DNA of 64,000 bases from JBPOFM01 sp041391925 (GCA_041391925.1 JAWKNA010000010.1:78453-142452), one strand, 5' to 3'; counted from the stretch's first letter, positions 1 through 9,153 are shown. Made by a program: numbers and translations. Notes: generated by a model not told the origin, from the sequence alone.

Positions 1-426
1 TGGAAGTTCTTCAAATTCGATGTTTATTAGACGTCTGGCTTGTCGTGCTATGAATTCCGATTCGGCAACTATCAAGGCAATCGGCATGCCTGAAAAATGG
101 ACTTCATCTATGGCAAACAATGGTTCGTCTGCGATGATGCCTCCGATTTCATTGGCTCCAGGGATATCTTTGTGAGTGAAAATTTTTATGACTCCTTCCA
201 ACTGCGCAGCCTTCGAATAATCAACATTTTTTATTTTTCCGTGTGCGATTGTCGCATCGAAAACCACACCATAAAAAGTGCCTTGACGCACATTCACATC
301 ATCCACGTAGAGCGATTCTCCACGAACATGGGTAAAGGAATCAATATTCTTGACGCTGCTTCGAAGCGAGGTTTGCACATCACTTTTTAAGATGTCAAGA
401 GCGTTATGTGATTTGTTCTTATGCAT
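1..426 (-). CDS. xdhB: Xanthine dehydrogenase, molybdenum-binding large subunit (5' part only)
   Basis: The large subunit of xanthine dehydrogenase holds the molybdopterin cofactor and oxidises hypoxanthine or xanthine toward urate. Only the first 142 codons are in the window; the gene runs off the left edge without a stop. The translated N-terminus contains HVRGESLYVDD near residues 31-41 and a later stretch on binding the substrate channel (FSGMPIALIVAESE), both typical of the Ald_Xan_dh N-terminal domain. The ATG lies inside the end of xdhA (8 bp overlap), which implies translational coupling. Symbols follow the two-subunit scheme (xdhA = FeS/FAD, xdhB = Mo). Family assignment is secure; the missing remainder cannot be judged. 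Confidence 0.88.
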   Translation of the reverse strand, partial: MHKNKSHNALDILKSDVQTSLRSSVKNIDSFTHVRGESLYVDDVNVRQGTFYGVVFDATIAHGKIKNVDYSKAAQLEGVIKIFTHKDIPGANEIGGIIADEPLFAIDEVHFSGMPIALIVAESEFIARQARRLINIEFEELP

Positions 427-1837
427 GTGCTACAAAATCGTTGAGTTGAAATTGCTCTGGAAATAATTGCGTGAAATGTGCAAAAAACAGTTGTCGTCCC
501 AATAATCGTTTGTAGTCCGAAGTACCTCGAACATCACTAATCGGTGAAATTTCAGTTTGAAGGATGTTGTTGGCTTTGATAATCACGTCTGGATTAATGG
601 TTTTTCCTTTCAAATAGTCCGATGTTTTGTGCAAATACTTTGGAATTTCAAAAACGCCACCCATCGATACATGGGCTTCGGAAACTGTGTCGTTTTCAAT
701 TTTTAAATGAATGGCAGAATTGACACTGGCAATGTCCAAATGCGTCCGTTTGCAGACTTTTTCAAAATTAAATTTTGAGTATTTGGTAGGCAGTTTAAAG
801 GAGATGGTTTTCAATAACTCATCTTCCTTCAAATCGAATGTTTTATAGCTTTTATAGAAATCTTTTAAAGCAATCGTCCGTTCGTTGCCATCCTTGTTTT
901 GAATGGTAATATCACTGTTTAACGCCAAAAAGAAAATGGTCATATCCCCAATGGGCGATGCATTCACAAAATTGCCACCAAAAGAAGCCATATTCCGGAT
1001 TTGTTCTGACGACACTAATTTTAGATGTTTCCTTAAATTAGGGAAAAAGCGATTCAATTCCGTATGGTTCCATAAATCGGTCACGGTTGTTCCAGCACCC
1101 AACGTGCACTTGTCACCTTCAATTTTAATACCTTTTAAATCTGGATTCAATCCAACAGTGAAGACCTCGCCATCAATTAACGAATCTGCTTTTTGAACAT
1201 AAATATCCGTTCCACCATAGACGGCTTTTTTATTGGAATTTGGTTGTTGTGTGCTTTGAATGGCTTTCAATCGATTGGGAATGTCCTTAAAATAGGAAGG
1301 AATAACCTCTTTTTCAATCAATGTATCCATTGAAATATTAGAATCTGAATGCTCCAATTTTTCACACAATTGATATGCGGCGCGTTCAATCGATTTGTAG
1401 CCTGTACAACGGCAAATATTTCCACTAATAGCATCCAAAGCGTTGTCGGTAGTTTTCTTGGTATTTGATAAGGCAAAACCAGTCAATGACACTACAAATC
1501 CTGGCGTACAAAAGCCACATTGTGTGGCATAGTTGTCTTTCATCGCATTTTGGGCAGCGGTCAATTTGTTTTCCAAATTAGTCCCTTCAACGGTTACGAT
1601 GTGTTTACCATGGGCGTTTCCCAAAGGTGAAATACAAGACGTGATGCTTTGATAGGAAACGGCAGTTCCATCCTCGTTCAAGGAGCCTACCAAATTGGTA
1701 CAGGCGCCACAATCACCTTCGCGGCAGCCAATTTTGGTACCTGTCAGACGTTGTTCATAGCGTACAAAATCGAGCAGCGTCATCCCAGAAGGCAATGATG
1801 TTTTGATGGTTTTGTTGTTGAGGATGAATTCAATCAT
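419..1837 (-). CDS. xdhA: Xanthine dehydrogenase, FeS/FAD small subunit
   Basis: The electron-transfer subunit of xanthine dehydrogenase passes electrons from the Mo site through two [2Fe-2S] clusters to FAD. The plant-type ferredoxin domain shows C38, C43, C46 and C68; the second cluster domain shows CGFC at 107-110 and CRC at 142-144. The FAD domain follows from about residue 195 (GGTDIYVQ, then GGNFVNASPIGD), and the CO-dehydrogenase flavoprotein C-terminal domain ends the chain. At 472 residues it has the length of the fused FeS/FAD form. It starts 6 nt after the guaD stop and overlaps xdhB, so the three form one leftward operon. Confidence 0.93.
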   Translation of the reverse strand: MIEFILNNKTIKTSLPSGMTLLDFVRYEQRLTGTKIGCREGDCGACTNLVGSLNEDGTAVSYQSITSCISPLGNAHGKHIVTVEGTNLENKLTAAQNAMKDNYATQCGFCTPGFVVSLTGFALSNTKKTTDNALDAISGNICRCTGYKSIERAAYQLCEKLEHSDSNISMDTLIEKEVIPSYFKDIPNRLKAIQSTQQPNSNKKAVYGGTDIYVQKADSLIDGEVFTVGLNPDLKGIKIEGDKCTLGAGTTVTDLWNHTELNRFFPNLRKHLKLVSSEQIRNMASFGGNFVNASPIGDMTIFFLALNSDITIQNKDGNERTIALKDFYKSYKTFDLKEDELLKTISFKLPTKYSKFNFEKVCKRTHLDIASVNSAIHLKIENDTVSEAHVSMGGVFEIPKYLHKTSDYLKGKTINPDVIIKANNILQTEISPISDVRGTSDYKRLLGRQLFFAHFTQLFPEQFQLNDFVAHA

Positions 1838-1843
1838 AGGTTC

Positions 1844-2323
1844 TTAATAAACCGTTTTATCTTTCTTTTCGCTCCATTTTTGAAAGGGCTCCAAGGCGAT
1901 GTCTCGTCCTAGTTGTTCAAATGGAATACTTCGTTCTTTATATGGTAAAGGAATTTCCTTGTAGATGAATTCATCGTCAAACCCAATATCTGCCGCATCT
2001 TGTTGGTTGCTTCCGTAATACACTCTATCTGGACGTGCCCAATAGATGGCCCCTAAACACATTGGGCAAGGTTCGCAAGAGGTGTAGACTTCACAGCCAT
2101 CCAATTGGAAGGAACCAAGATTTTTGCAAGCATCTCTAATGGCAGTCACTTCAGCATGAGCGGTTGGGTCGTTGGTGGAAGTCACTTTGTTGTTGCCTCG
2201 TCCAATGATTTTGCCATCCTTGACGATAACACATCCGAACGGCCCACCTTCATTGTTGTTCATGCCTTTCAATGCCGCGTTCACTGCTTCGAGCATGAAT
2301 TGTTCTTTATTTTTTTGAGTCAT
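1844..2323 (-). CDS. guaD: Guanine deaminase (cytidine deaminase fold)
   Basis: This cytosolic zinc enzyme hydrolyses guanine to xanthine and ammonia. The zinc site is clear: HAE at 56-58, with E58 as proton shuttle, and PCPMC at 85-89 supplying the other two ligands. Sequence around the site (TNDPTAHAEVTAIR, YTSCEPCPMCLGAIYW) and the length of 159 residues match Bacillus-type GuaD rather than tRNA or cytosine deaminases. The context agrees, since its product xanthine is the substrate of the two xdh genes directly downstream. A canonical Bacteroidota promoter lies 30 nt upstream. A related nucleobase deaminase activity cannot be excluded by eye. Confidence 0.9.
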   Translation of the reverse strand: MTQKNKEQFMLEAVNAALKGMNNNEGGPFGCVIVKDGKIIGRGNNKVTSTNDPTAHAEVTAIRDACKNLGSFQLDGCEVYTSCEPCPMCLGAIYWARPDRVYYGSNQQDAADIGFDDEFIYKEIPLPYKERSIPFEQLGRDIALEPFQKWSEKKDKTVY

Positions 2324-2352
2324 TTTTAAGTTCTAGAATTTATCCTTCATTT

Positions 2353-2383
2353 CAAATCTAACACAATGTTAAGGTTTGAACAA
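2353..2383 (-). promoter_or_regulatory. Promoter of the guaD-xdhA-xdhB operon
   Basis: Read on the minus strand, TTG (2383-2381) is followed after 20 nt by TAGATTTG (2360-2353). This matches the Bacteroidota housekeeping consensus TTG-N17-23-TAnnTTTG. Transcription should start near 2347, leaving a leader of about 24 nt before guaD. Confidence 0.7.
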
Positions 2384-2550
2384 ACACGCTAATATAAGAA
2401 TTTCATTTATTGATGAATTGGATTTCTAGCTACAAATTTTTGATTGCTCTGTTCATGGTTTGAATAACTCCTGTTAAAATTTCCCTAAAATTAAATCTGG
2501 AAATGAAACTAACCGTATATATATTATAATAACCACAAAAATCTAGTATT

Positions 2551-3201
2551 ATGAAATCTAAAAAGTTATTAGTTGTATTTACAGTTTTAATAATGTCATC
2601 ATTGTCTTTTTTCTCTTGTAAAGACGAAAAAAAGGAGGCTGAAAAAATGCGTATGGAAACTGAAAAAGTAGAAATGGAAAACGCAAAAAAAGCTGAAGAA
2701 GAGCAAATGGCTATGAAAGCCAAGGAAAAAGCCATGAAGGAGGAGGCTCGGAACAATAGTATTGCTGGTAAGGCAATGAAAAACAATGATTTGACAACTC
2801 TGGTTTCAGCACTGCAAGCGGCTGATTTGGCAACCATGCTTTCAGAACCAGGAAACTATACCGTTTTTGCCCCTTCAAATCAAGCTTTTGAAAAATTACC
2901 CAATAAGCAACGGGATGCATTAATGTTGCCTGAGAACAAAGAAATGTTAACAGGTGTATTACAGTATCACGTTATTCCTGGCAAGATTACTTCCGATCAA
3001 TTGGCAGCAGCCATCAAAAACAATAAAGGTAGCTATAAGGTAAAAACTGTGAAGGGAGATGAATTGACTTTTTTAATGAGTGGCGATCAATACATCATTA
3101 AAGATGGCTCTGGAAAAAAAGCTCAAGTGATATTGGGTAATCAAGAGGCGTCTAATGGAATCGTTTATATTATTGATACCGTTTTGATGGCCAGTAAATA
3201 A
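2551..3201 (+). CDS. Fasciclin-domain lipoprotein
   Basis: This is a 216-residue lipoprotein with one fasciclin (FAS1) domain, a fold usually linked to adhesion at cell surfaces. The N-terminus is a lipoprotein signal ending at FFSC (Cys near residue 24). A strongly charged Lys/Glu/Met helix follows (about 25-70), probably coiled coil or a periplasmic spacer. The FAS1 domain fills about 75-214, with the motif YTVFAPSNQAFEKLP and the closing NGIVYIIDTVLM. It stands alone, ends at a bidirectional terminator and faces tRNA-Phe. No promoter matching the consensus was found directly upstream. Confidence 0.85.
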   Translation: MKSKKLLVVFTVLIMSSLSFFSCKDEKKEAEKMRMETEKVEMENAKKAEEEQMAMKAKEKAMKEEARNNSIAGKAMKNNDLTTLVSALQAADLATMLSEPGNYTVFAPSNQAFEKLPNKQRDALMLPENKEMLTGVLQYHVIPGKITSDQLAAAIKNNKGSYKVKTVKGDELTFLMSGDQYIIKDGSGKKAQVILGNQEASNGIVYIIDTVLMASK

Positions 3202-3223
3202 TAGTTCAAAATCATATAAAACC

Positions 3224-3254
3224 AAAAAAACCCGAACAATTGTTCGGGTTTTTT
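3224..3254. terminator. Bidirectional terminator between fasciclin gene and tRNA-Phe
   Basis: The perfect palindrome cccgaacaattgttcggg (3231-3248) is flanked by an A run on the left and a T run on the right, so it can end transcription from both converging genes. Confidence 0.8.
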
Positions 3255-3255
3255 G

Positions 3256-3328
3256 TGGTACCTCCAGGAATCGAACCAGGGACACAAGGATTTTCAGTCC
3301 TTTGCTCTACCAACTGAGCTAAGGTACC
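3256..3328 (-). tRNA. tRNA-Phe (anticodon GAA)
   Basis: The 73 nt fold as a cloverleaf: acceptor GGTACCT/AGGTACC, D arm GCTC...GAGC, anticodon stem AAGGA/TCCTT with loop CTGAAAA (anticodon GAA), and a T arm with loop TTCGATT. The discriminator base is A and the CCA end is not encoded. The T stem CCTGG/CCTGG has a T-T opposition at its middle pair. A promoter with an exact -7 box lies just upstream. Confidence 0.95.
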
Positions 3329-3347
3329 AGTCGCATAAATGCGGATG

Positions 3348-3377
3348 CAAATATATATTCATTTTTATTATTCACAA
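3348..3377 (-). promoter_or_regulatory. Promoter of tRNA-Phe
   Basis: On the minus strand TTG (3377-3375), 19 nt, then TATATTTG (3355-3348), an exact fit to TTG-N19-TAnnTTTG. The -7 box ends 20 nt before the mature tRNA 5' end. The extension TATATTTGCA is identical to the promoter at the right window edge. Confidence 0.75.
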
Positions 3378-3429
3378 ACTAAAATTTATAAAAATTCCTT
3401 TTTGTAAATTTACAGCTTTTATTTTATAG

Positions 3430-4158
3430 ATGAACCTCATTATAGACGTTGGCAATACTTTGGTCAAATTTGCTGTTTTCCAAGATAATATACTTTTGGA
3501 TAAAAGGACAGTGAAGATTCAGGAAACACTTGAAACGTTTAAAAGACTTGTCAAAGATTATAAAACCATTCGTAAGGCAATTGTTTCCTCTGTGGGCAAA
3601 CTAGAAAAAGAGATTTTTAACGAAATGGAGTCTAATTTGAATGTGTTGTATTTAGACAGTGAGACAAAATTACCTTTTGTAAATTCTTATAAAACACCTC
3701 AAACTTTAGGTGTGGATAGAATTGCATTGGTTGCAGCTTCAGTTCAAAAATATCCCCATAAAAATGTAATTATCATTGATGCCGGGACTTGCATTACATA
3801 TGATTTTATCACTTCAGAAAACGAGTATTTGGGAGGTGCCATTTCTCCTGGAATCAGACTTCGTTATACTACCTTGAATACCTTAACTGCGAATCTTCCG
3901 TTATTAGAAACCAAGATGCCAAATCAGCTTACAGGCAATACAACGGCCAATGCCATACATTCGGGAGTGATCTTTGGAGTTTTAATGGAAATCGATGGTG
4001 TAATCAATCAGTATCGAGAAGAATATGAAGATTTAACAGTTATTTTAACAGGTGGTGACGCCGATTTCTTGTCAAAACAATTAAAAAATAGCATATTTGC
4101 CAACTCAAATTTTCTTTTAGAGGGTTTGAACTTTATTTTAGAATTTAATACACACTAA
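3430..4158 (+). CDS. coaX: Type III pantothenate kinase
   Basis: CoaX phosphorylates pantothenate in the first step of coenzyme A synthesis. It belongs to the ASKHA fold, and the 242-residue chain shows the phosphate-binding DVGNT at residues 6-10, the second motif DAGTCITYDF near 118, GGAISPGIRLR near 135 and TGGDA near 206. The length is normal for the family. The stop codon shares one base with the ATG of the next gene (TAATG), so the downstream outer-membrane gene is probably translationally coupled. It opens a rightward run of envelope genes. Confidence 0.93.
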   Translation: MNLIIDVGNTLVKFAVFQDNILLDKRTVKIQETLETFKRLVKDYKTIRKAIVSSVGKLEKEIFNEMESNLNVLYLDSETKLPFVNSYKTPQTLGVDRIALVAASVQKYPHKNVIIIDAGTCITYDFITSENEYLGGAISPGIRLRYTTLNTLTANLPLLETKMPNQLTGNTTANAIHSGVIFGVLMEIDGVINQYREEYEDLTVILTGGDADFLSKQLKNSIFANSNFLLEGLNFILEFNTH

Positions 4159-5471
4159 TGATAAAAAAACTTGTAATAGTTTTAATCGCTGTCATCGCAT
4201 TTCAATCCCATGCACAAGAAGGTACAGCATCTCCATATTCATTCTACGGGATTGGGAGCTTAAAATTTAAAGGTACAGTTGAGAACCGAAGTATGGGAGG
4301 CTTGAGTATTTTTACTGATAGTATCCATGTTAATTTAAGAAACCCAGCAAGCTATGTCGGCCCTGATTTAAAAGGGTACCCTTTTAATGGGGAGAGTAGG
4401 CCTGTAAAATTCGCAATTGGTGGAACTCAAAGTAGTGTTAATTTAAAAAGTGATGGAGGGAGTGATAAGGCTAATACCACTACTTTCGATTATTTTGCAG
4501 TGTCATTACCTTTAGGAAAGTTTGGCGCTGGATTTGGTCTTTTGCCTTATTCATCAGTAGGTTATAAACTTGAAGCAGCCAATGATGATGGGCTGACTTC
4601 AAATCGTTACCGTGGCGAGGGTGGACTAAACAAGGCATTTCTAGGACTTGGCTACAAAATCTCAGAATCATTAAGTATTGGTGTTGATGCAAGTTATAAT
4701 TTCGGAAACATCAAGAACAGCTCTATTGCTTTTGTCTATGACGAAAATGATGAATTGGTGCAATACCAATCGAGAGAGAACAATAGATCGGATTTAAGTG
4801 GACTCAACTTTAATCTTGGATTGAGCTACAAAACTATGTTGAATGAAAAACTTCAATTGACTTCAGGTTTTACGTATTCACCAAAAAGTATGCTTAAGTC
4901 AAACAATACAAGATCATTTTCTACAATAGTGCTTAATGAAGTGACGGGACAAGAATTTGTCATCAACACCATTGAGGCTGACCTCGAGGCGCAAAATTTA
5001 AAAGCAACTGATTTAAACTTGCCTTCTCGAATTTCATTTGGAGCTGGTGTTGGCCAGCCTCAAGAATGGTTTGTGGGCACAGAATTTACATTTCAAAACA
5101 CAAGCAAATTTTCTAATCCAATCTTTGAACTTTCCAACGCTAAGTTCGTAAATGCTTCAACTATCGCCTTCGGAGGATTTTATATTCCAGAATACGATTC
5201 TTTTTCAAAATACTGGAAAAGAGTAACTTATAGAGCAGGTTTGCATTTTGAAAACACTGGTTTGGAAATCAATAATGAAACCATCAACGAGTTTGGCATG
5301 TCTTTTGGATTAGGGTTACCAGTTGGCAGACTATTCTCAAATGCAAACATAGGACTTGAACTCGGTAAGCGTGGAACAACAAGCCAGAATTTAGTCCAAG
5401 AGAATTTTATAAATCTCCAATTTAGTTTATCTTTAAACGATCGATGGTTCCAAAAAAGAAAGTATGATTAA
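4158..5471 (+). CDS. Outer-membrane beta-barrel protein (FadL/PorV-like)
   Basis: A predicted outer-membrane barrel of 437 residues. A cleavable signal peptide ends at SHAQ (about residue 20). Mature sequence begins with a segment on a small N-terminal plug (SPYSFYGIGSLKFKG) and continues as alternating amphipathic strands rich in Gly, Asn and aromatic residues. The C-terminus ends in a strand (NLQFSLSLNDRW) rather than a soluble domain. This resembles the FadL/TodX/PorV-like proteins seen after coaX in flavobacteria. Substrate is unknown. It starts inside the coaX stop codon and its end overlaps possible early starts of the TPR gene. Confidence 0.7.
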   Translation: MIKKLVIVLIAVIAFQSHAQEGTASPYSFYGIGSLKFKGTVENRSMGGLSIFTDSIHVNLRNPASYVGPDLKGYPFNGESRPVKFAIGGTQSSVNLKSDGGSDKANTTTFDYFAVSLPLGKFGAGFGLLPYSSVGYKLEAANDDGLTSNRYRGEGGLNKAFLGLGYKISESLSIGVDASYNFGNIKNSSIAFVYDENDELVQYQSRENNRSDLSGLNFNLGLSYKTMLNEKLQLTSGFTYSPKSMLKSNNTRSFSTIVLNEVTGQEFVINTIEADLEAQNLKATDLNLPSRISFGAGVGQPQEWFVGTEFTFQNTSKFSNPIFELSNAKFVNASTIAFGGFYIPEYDSFSKYWKRVTYRAGLHFENTGLEINNETINEFGMSFGLGLPVGRLFSNANIGLELGKRGTTSQNLVQENFINLQFSLSLNDRWFQKRKYD

Positions 5472-5490
5472 CCATATAATGAACAACACA

Positions 5491-6873
5491 ATGAAAACAA
5501 GAATTATTTTAGTAGTTACGGCCCTTATGTTAGGTTTTAACCACAGTTTTGCTCAACAAGATGAAGAGTGCATGACCAACCTAACTATTTTTACCGATTA
5601 CTACAAAAGCAAAAAATATAACGAAGCCTATGAGCCTTGGATGAAGGTGAGAAACAAATGCCCAAAATTCAACCGTGCCATCTATGCTTACGGTGAAAAA
5701 ATCTTGAAGTATAAAATCGAGAACTCTACAGGGACAGAAAAAGTGGGTTACTTAAATGATCTCATGAAACTTTGGGATGAAGCATTGGTTAATTTTCCGT
5801 CCAACTATACCAAAGGTGGTGTCTTGAGTGATAAAGGTGAATTGATGTATGACTTTAAAACAGATTTGAATGCTACGAATAAGCAGATTTACGACATGTT
5901 GGACAAAGCCTATAAGGAAGATCTTGAAAACTTTAAAAGCCCAAGAGCACTTTATATTTATTTCTCTTCTGTAGTAGACATGCACGATTCTAAAGAAGTT
6001 GAAGTGCAAGCAGTTTTTGACAAATATGATGATGTAAGTGAAAAAATCGGCAAAGAAATCGATAATTATACCTTATTGTTGAACCCATTGGTTGAAAAAG
6101 AAGAAAATGGAACAGCCTTGACTTCTAAAGAGCAACAATACAAGGAATCATACGAAAGCTATTTGGAAAACTATAACACGATTTCTGGAAGTATGGATAC
6201 CAAATTGGGTCAATTGGCCAATTGTGAAAACTTAATTCCTTTATATCAAAAAGATTTTGAGAATAACAAAACCAATGCCGAATGGTTGCAACGTGCAGTA
6301 AGCAGAATGTACAACAAGGAATGTACAGATGATCCATTGTATACTACTTTGGTAAAAGCATATGATGCAGCAGCACCTTCAGCGGATACAAAATATTTTG
6401 TGGCGAATTTATTGTTCTCACAAGGTAATACAAGTGAAGGAAATAAATATTTGGACCAAGCATACGACCTTGAAAAAGATCCTTTGAAAAAAGCAAAAAG
6501 AGCTTATGACATTGGTAAAAGCTTAAGAAAGAAAGGACAATATGGCGCTGCCAGAACTTATTTCCAAAAAGCGCTGAGCCTGAGCCCATCCATGGGTAGA
6601 GCCTATCTTGAAATTGCACAGATGTATGCTGCCAGTGCCAACGATTGTGGTGATACTGTTTTCAACAAGAGAGCTGTCTATTGGTTGGCCGCTTCAGAAG
6701 CACGTAAAGCCGCTAAAGTGGACGGAAGTTTAAAATCATACGCTGATCAATTGGTAGCTAGTTATGAAGGAAAAGCGCCATCACGACAAGACATTTTCGG
6801 ATGTTCTTGTGAAGGAACTACCATAAAAATTGGATGTTGGATTGGTTCAAGTGTTACAGTTCCAAAATTGTAA
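5491..6873 (+). CDS. Secreted TPR-repeat protein
   Basis: A periplasmic or membrane-facing helical repeat protein of 460 residues from this start. I chose the third ATG because it begins a normal signal peptide (MKTRIILVV... cleaved after SFAQ); earlier in-frame ATGs at 5464 and 5479 would add a charged, non-signal leader and overlap the previous gene. Helical repeats cover most of the chain. The clearest TPR-like motifs lie near residues 310-385 (KGQYGAARTYFQKALSLSPSMGRAYLEIAQMYA). The C-terminus is cysteine-bearing (FGCSCEGTT...GCW). It is followed without a gap by the LptC-like gene, which suggests an envelope assembly role; the exact job is unknown. Confidence 0.75.
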   Translation: MKTRIILVVTALMLGFNHSFAQQDEECMTNLTIFTDYYKSKKYNEAYEPWMKVRNKCPKFNRAIYAYGEKILKYKIENSTGTEKVGYLNDLMKLWDEALVNFPSNYTKGGVLSDKGELMYDFKTDLNATNKQIYDMLDKAYKEDLENFKSPRALYIYFSSVVDMHDSKEVEVQAVFDKYDDVSEKIGKEIDNYTLLLNPLVEKEENGTALTSKEQQYKESYESYLENYNTISGSMDTKLGQLANCENLIPLYQKDFENNKTNAEWLQRAVSRMYNKECTDDPLYTTLVKAYDAAAPSADTKYFVANLLFSQGNTSEGNKYLDQAYDLEKDPLKKAKRAYDIGKSLRKKGQYGAARTYFQKALSLSPSMGRAYLEIAQMYAASANDCGDTVFNKRAVYWLAASEARKAAKVDGSLKSYADQLVASYEGKAPSRQDIFGCSCEGTTIKIGCWIGSSVTVPKL

Positions 6874-7425
6874 ATGAAATTTAAAAAACCATATAGATTA
6901 AAAAGCATAGTCACAGCCTTCGTTGTGACTATGTTTTTTTCATGTAAGGACAACTTTAAGGAAGTCCAGCAGATTGGTGTGCTTCAGAATGAGCCTATAG
7001 GTATTGCGGAAAAAATCAATTTAAAATACACCGATTCAGGAACAGTCAAGGCCAATCTTTTGAGCCCTAAAATGAAAGATTTCTCCAATAGGGAATTTGC
7101 CTTTACAGAATTTCCAGATGGCATTAAGCTCTTACTGTATGATAAAGGAAAGAAAAGTACCATTCTTTCAGATTATGCTGTTTCCTACAGTGAAACTGAT
7201 TTGATTGACTTGCAAAAAAATGTCATCATTATCACACAACAGAATGATAGCATTTTTGCCAATCAGCTATATTATGACCAAAAGAATGAACAAATTTTTA
7301 CCAACGAGGCATTCAAGATGGTTTCACCTACTAAAATCATCACTGGAAATGGGTTTAATTCTGACAAGGACTTCAAACATTTTGAGGCATTAGAGGTTAC
7401 AGGTATTATCTATTTAGATGAATAA
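6874..7425 (+). CDS. lptC: LptC-like lipopolysaccharide export lipoprotein
   Basis: The 183-residue protein resembles LptC, which takes lipopolysaccharide from the inner-membrane ABC transporter LptBFG to the LptA bridge. Unlike E. coli LptC it has a lipoprotein-type N-terminus (VTMFFSC), as is usual in Bacteroidota. The beta-jellyroll features follow: YTDSGTVKANLLSPKMKDF, then FPDGIKLLLYD, then repeated short strands up to EALEVTGIIYL. It begins at the base after the TPR gene stop, so the two are coupled. The call rests on fold-level resemblance and neighbourhood. Confidence 0.75.
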   Translation: MKFKKPYRLKSIVTAFVVTMFFSCKDNFKEVQQIGVLQNEPIGIAEKINLKYTDSGTVKANLLSPKMKDFSNREFAFTEFPDGIKLLLYDKGKKSTILSDYAVSYSETDLIDLQKNVIIITQQNDSIFANQLYYDQKNEQIFTNEAFKMVSPTKIITGNGFNSDKDFKHFEALEVTGIIYLDE

Positions 7426-7462
7426 ATAGCTATCTTTGCTTTAATTATCAACTTTTACCAAC

Positions 7463-7654
7463 ATGAAGCTTCAAAAATTCATCCAATACGCTTACTTGCT
7501 TATCGCCATTTTCTTTGCCTACGAAACCTTCAGAAACTGGAACCAGGACAGAGATCGTGCCTACATGTTGATGTTTTTTGCAGTTCTTGCTGTTTTTATG
7601 TACTTTTTCAAAAAGAATTTTATGAAACGGTTTGAAGACAAAACCAAAAAGTAA
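7463..7654 (+). CDS. Small two-TM membrane protein of unknown function
   Basis: A 63-residue protein with two predicted membrane helices (about 6-22 and 33-52) joined by a short polar loop (RNWNQDRDR) and closed by a basic tail. It lies 37 nt after the LptC-like gene and 3 nt before the CNNM/CBS gene. That position and the strong hydrophobic pattern argue for a true gene. I do not recognise a family. Confidence 0.75.
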   Translation: MKLQKFIQYAYLLIAIFFAYETFRNWNQDRDRAYMLMFFAVLAVFMYFFKKNFMKRFEDKTKK

Positions 7655-7657
7655 TCT

Positions 7658-8947
7658 ATGGATATCAATGTCTTCATCATTATTTTATCATTAGTTCTTT
7701 CGGCATTCTTTTCGGGTATGGAAATCGCGTATGTCTCTTCAAACAAGATACATATAGAGATTGAAAAAAAACAAAACGGTCTTCTCGCGGTTGCACTTTC
7801 CAAAATCACAAATAAGCCTTCAAAATTTATCGCCACTATGCTCATTGGTAACAATATCGCTTTGGTGGTTTATGGCTTTTTGATGGGAGACAAGTTGGTG
7901 GCTTGGTTTCAATCCATGTTGCCAACGGATTATGAGTTTCTCAATTATTTACTGAATGATTTGAGTCTGTTGACACAAACAATTATTTCTACACTGATCA
8001 TCCTTATCACGGCAGAGTTTTTACCCAAAGTTTTTTTTCAGATATATGCCAATTCGTTGCTCAAATTATTGGCAATTCCAGCATACATATTTTACCTGAT
8101 TTTCTGGTACATTTCAGATTTCGTCATTTGGATTTCCAATATGGTCATCAAGCATATTTTTAAAGGACAAGGCGATGATGTGCAATTGGCAATGACCAAA
8201 GTGGAGTTGGGCAATTACATCAGTGAGCAGATGGAATCGGTTGAAGAGCATGATGAGGTGGATAGCGAAATCCAAATTTTTCAGAATGCCCTGGAGTTCT
8301 CGGAAGTTAAAGCGCGAGAGGTCATGATTCCACGTACCGAAATCATTGCAGTTGATATCGAGGATTCCGTTAAAAATCTAAATACCTTATTTACTTCCAC
8401 AGGAATGTCAAAAATTGTAGTTTATAATGATACCATTGATGACATTTTGGGCTATGTGCACTCCTTTGAGCTGTTCAAAAAACCAAAGAATATTAAATCC
8501 ATTGTTATGCCTGTGGAATTTGTTCCTGAGACCATGTTGGTGAAGGATGTCCTAAATCTTTTGACCAAAAAAAGAAAAAGCATCTCTATCGTCATCGATG
8601 AATATGGAGGCACTTCAGGCATCATAACTGTGGAAGATATTGTTGAAGAATTGGTAGGTGAAATTGAGGATGAGCACGATACTGTGGAATTGATAGAGGA
8701 AAAACTGGACGACGAAACCTATAAATTTTCTGCTCGTCTGGAGGTCGATTACATCAATGAAACCTACAAACTCAATCTTCCAATAAGCGAAACCTACGAA
8801 ACAATTGGAGGTTTGATTGTTGATGAGACCGAAGGTATTCCACAGGTTAATGATCAAGTCATTATTGAGAATTTTTTGTTTACCATTCTCGAGGTGAGTT
8901 CCACAAAAATAGATTTGGTGACACTTAAAATTCTGGAACAGGATTAA
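7658..8947 (+). CDS. CNNM/CBS-domain membrane protein (hemolysin C / CorC family)
   Basis: This inner-membrane protein belongs to the HlyC/CorC group, related to metal or ion transport (CNNM, MpfA, CorB). Order in the 429 residues: CNNM transmembrane domain (about 1-180, starting with the characteristic FFSGMEIAYVSSNK), a tandem CBS pair (about 205-325, with REVMIPRTEI and VIDEYGGTSGIITVEDI), and a CorC_HlyC transporter-associated domain (about 345-428, ending near GIPQVNDQV). Flavobacteria carry paralogues including the gliding protein GldE; I cannot separate these by eye, so no symbol is given. Confidence 0.88.
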   Translation: MDINVFIIILSLVLSAFFSGMEIAYVSSNKIHIEIEKKQNGLLAVALSKITNKPSKFIATMLIGNNIALVVYGFLMGDKLVAWFQSMLPTDYEFLNYLLNDLSLLTQTIISTLIILITAEFLPKVFFQIYANSLLKLLAIPAYIFYLIFWYISDFVIWISNMVIKHIFKGQGDDVQLAMTKVELGNYISEQMESVEEHDEVDSEIQIFQNALEFSEVKAREVMIPRTEIIAVDIEDSVKNLNTLFTSTGMSKIVVYNDTIDDILGYVHSFELFKKPKNIKSIVMPVEFVPETMLVKDVLNLLTKKRKSISIVIDEYGGTSGIITVEDIVEELVGEIEDEHDTVELIEEKLDDETYKFSARLEVDYINETYKLNLPISETYETIGGLIVDETEGIPQVNDQVIIENFLFTILEVSSTKIDLVTLKILEQD

Positions 8948-9153
8948 TTTTAAAGCTGTTGCTCAGTCAAAAATGACCAGCCATATATCCTACGGCTAGC
9001 TTATATTGTGAGAAAGAACGAGGATTTTAGGTTGCTTACCGACAATGACCTCTTCATGGTCTAATAACTCTCAAAAAAACATACTTCTACTTTCATTATT
9101 TAATAGAAAATGGTATTTTCGCGCACTTATATTTTATAAATACATAATAAAAA

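Noticed and set aside
97..390. 97-codon plus-strand frame at the left edge
   Set aside because: It is antisense to the clear xdhB coding sequence.
8948..9153. Possible non-coding RNA before the PpiD-like gene
   Set aside because: Only weak 4-bp hairpins and no terminator-like end or promoter were seen.
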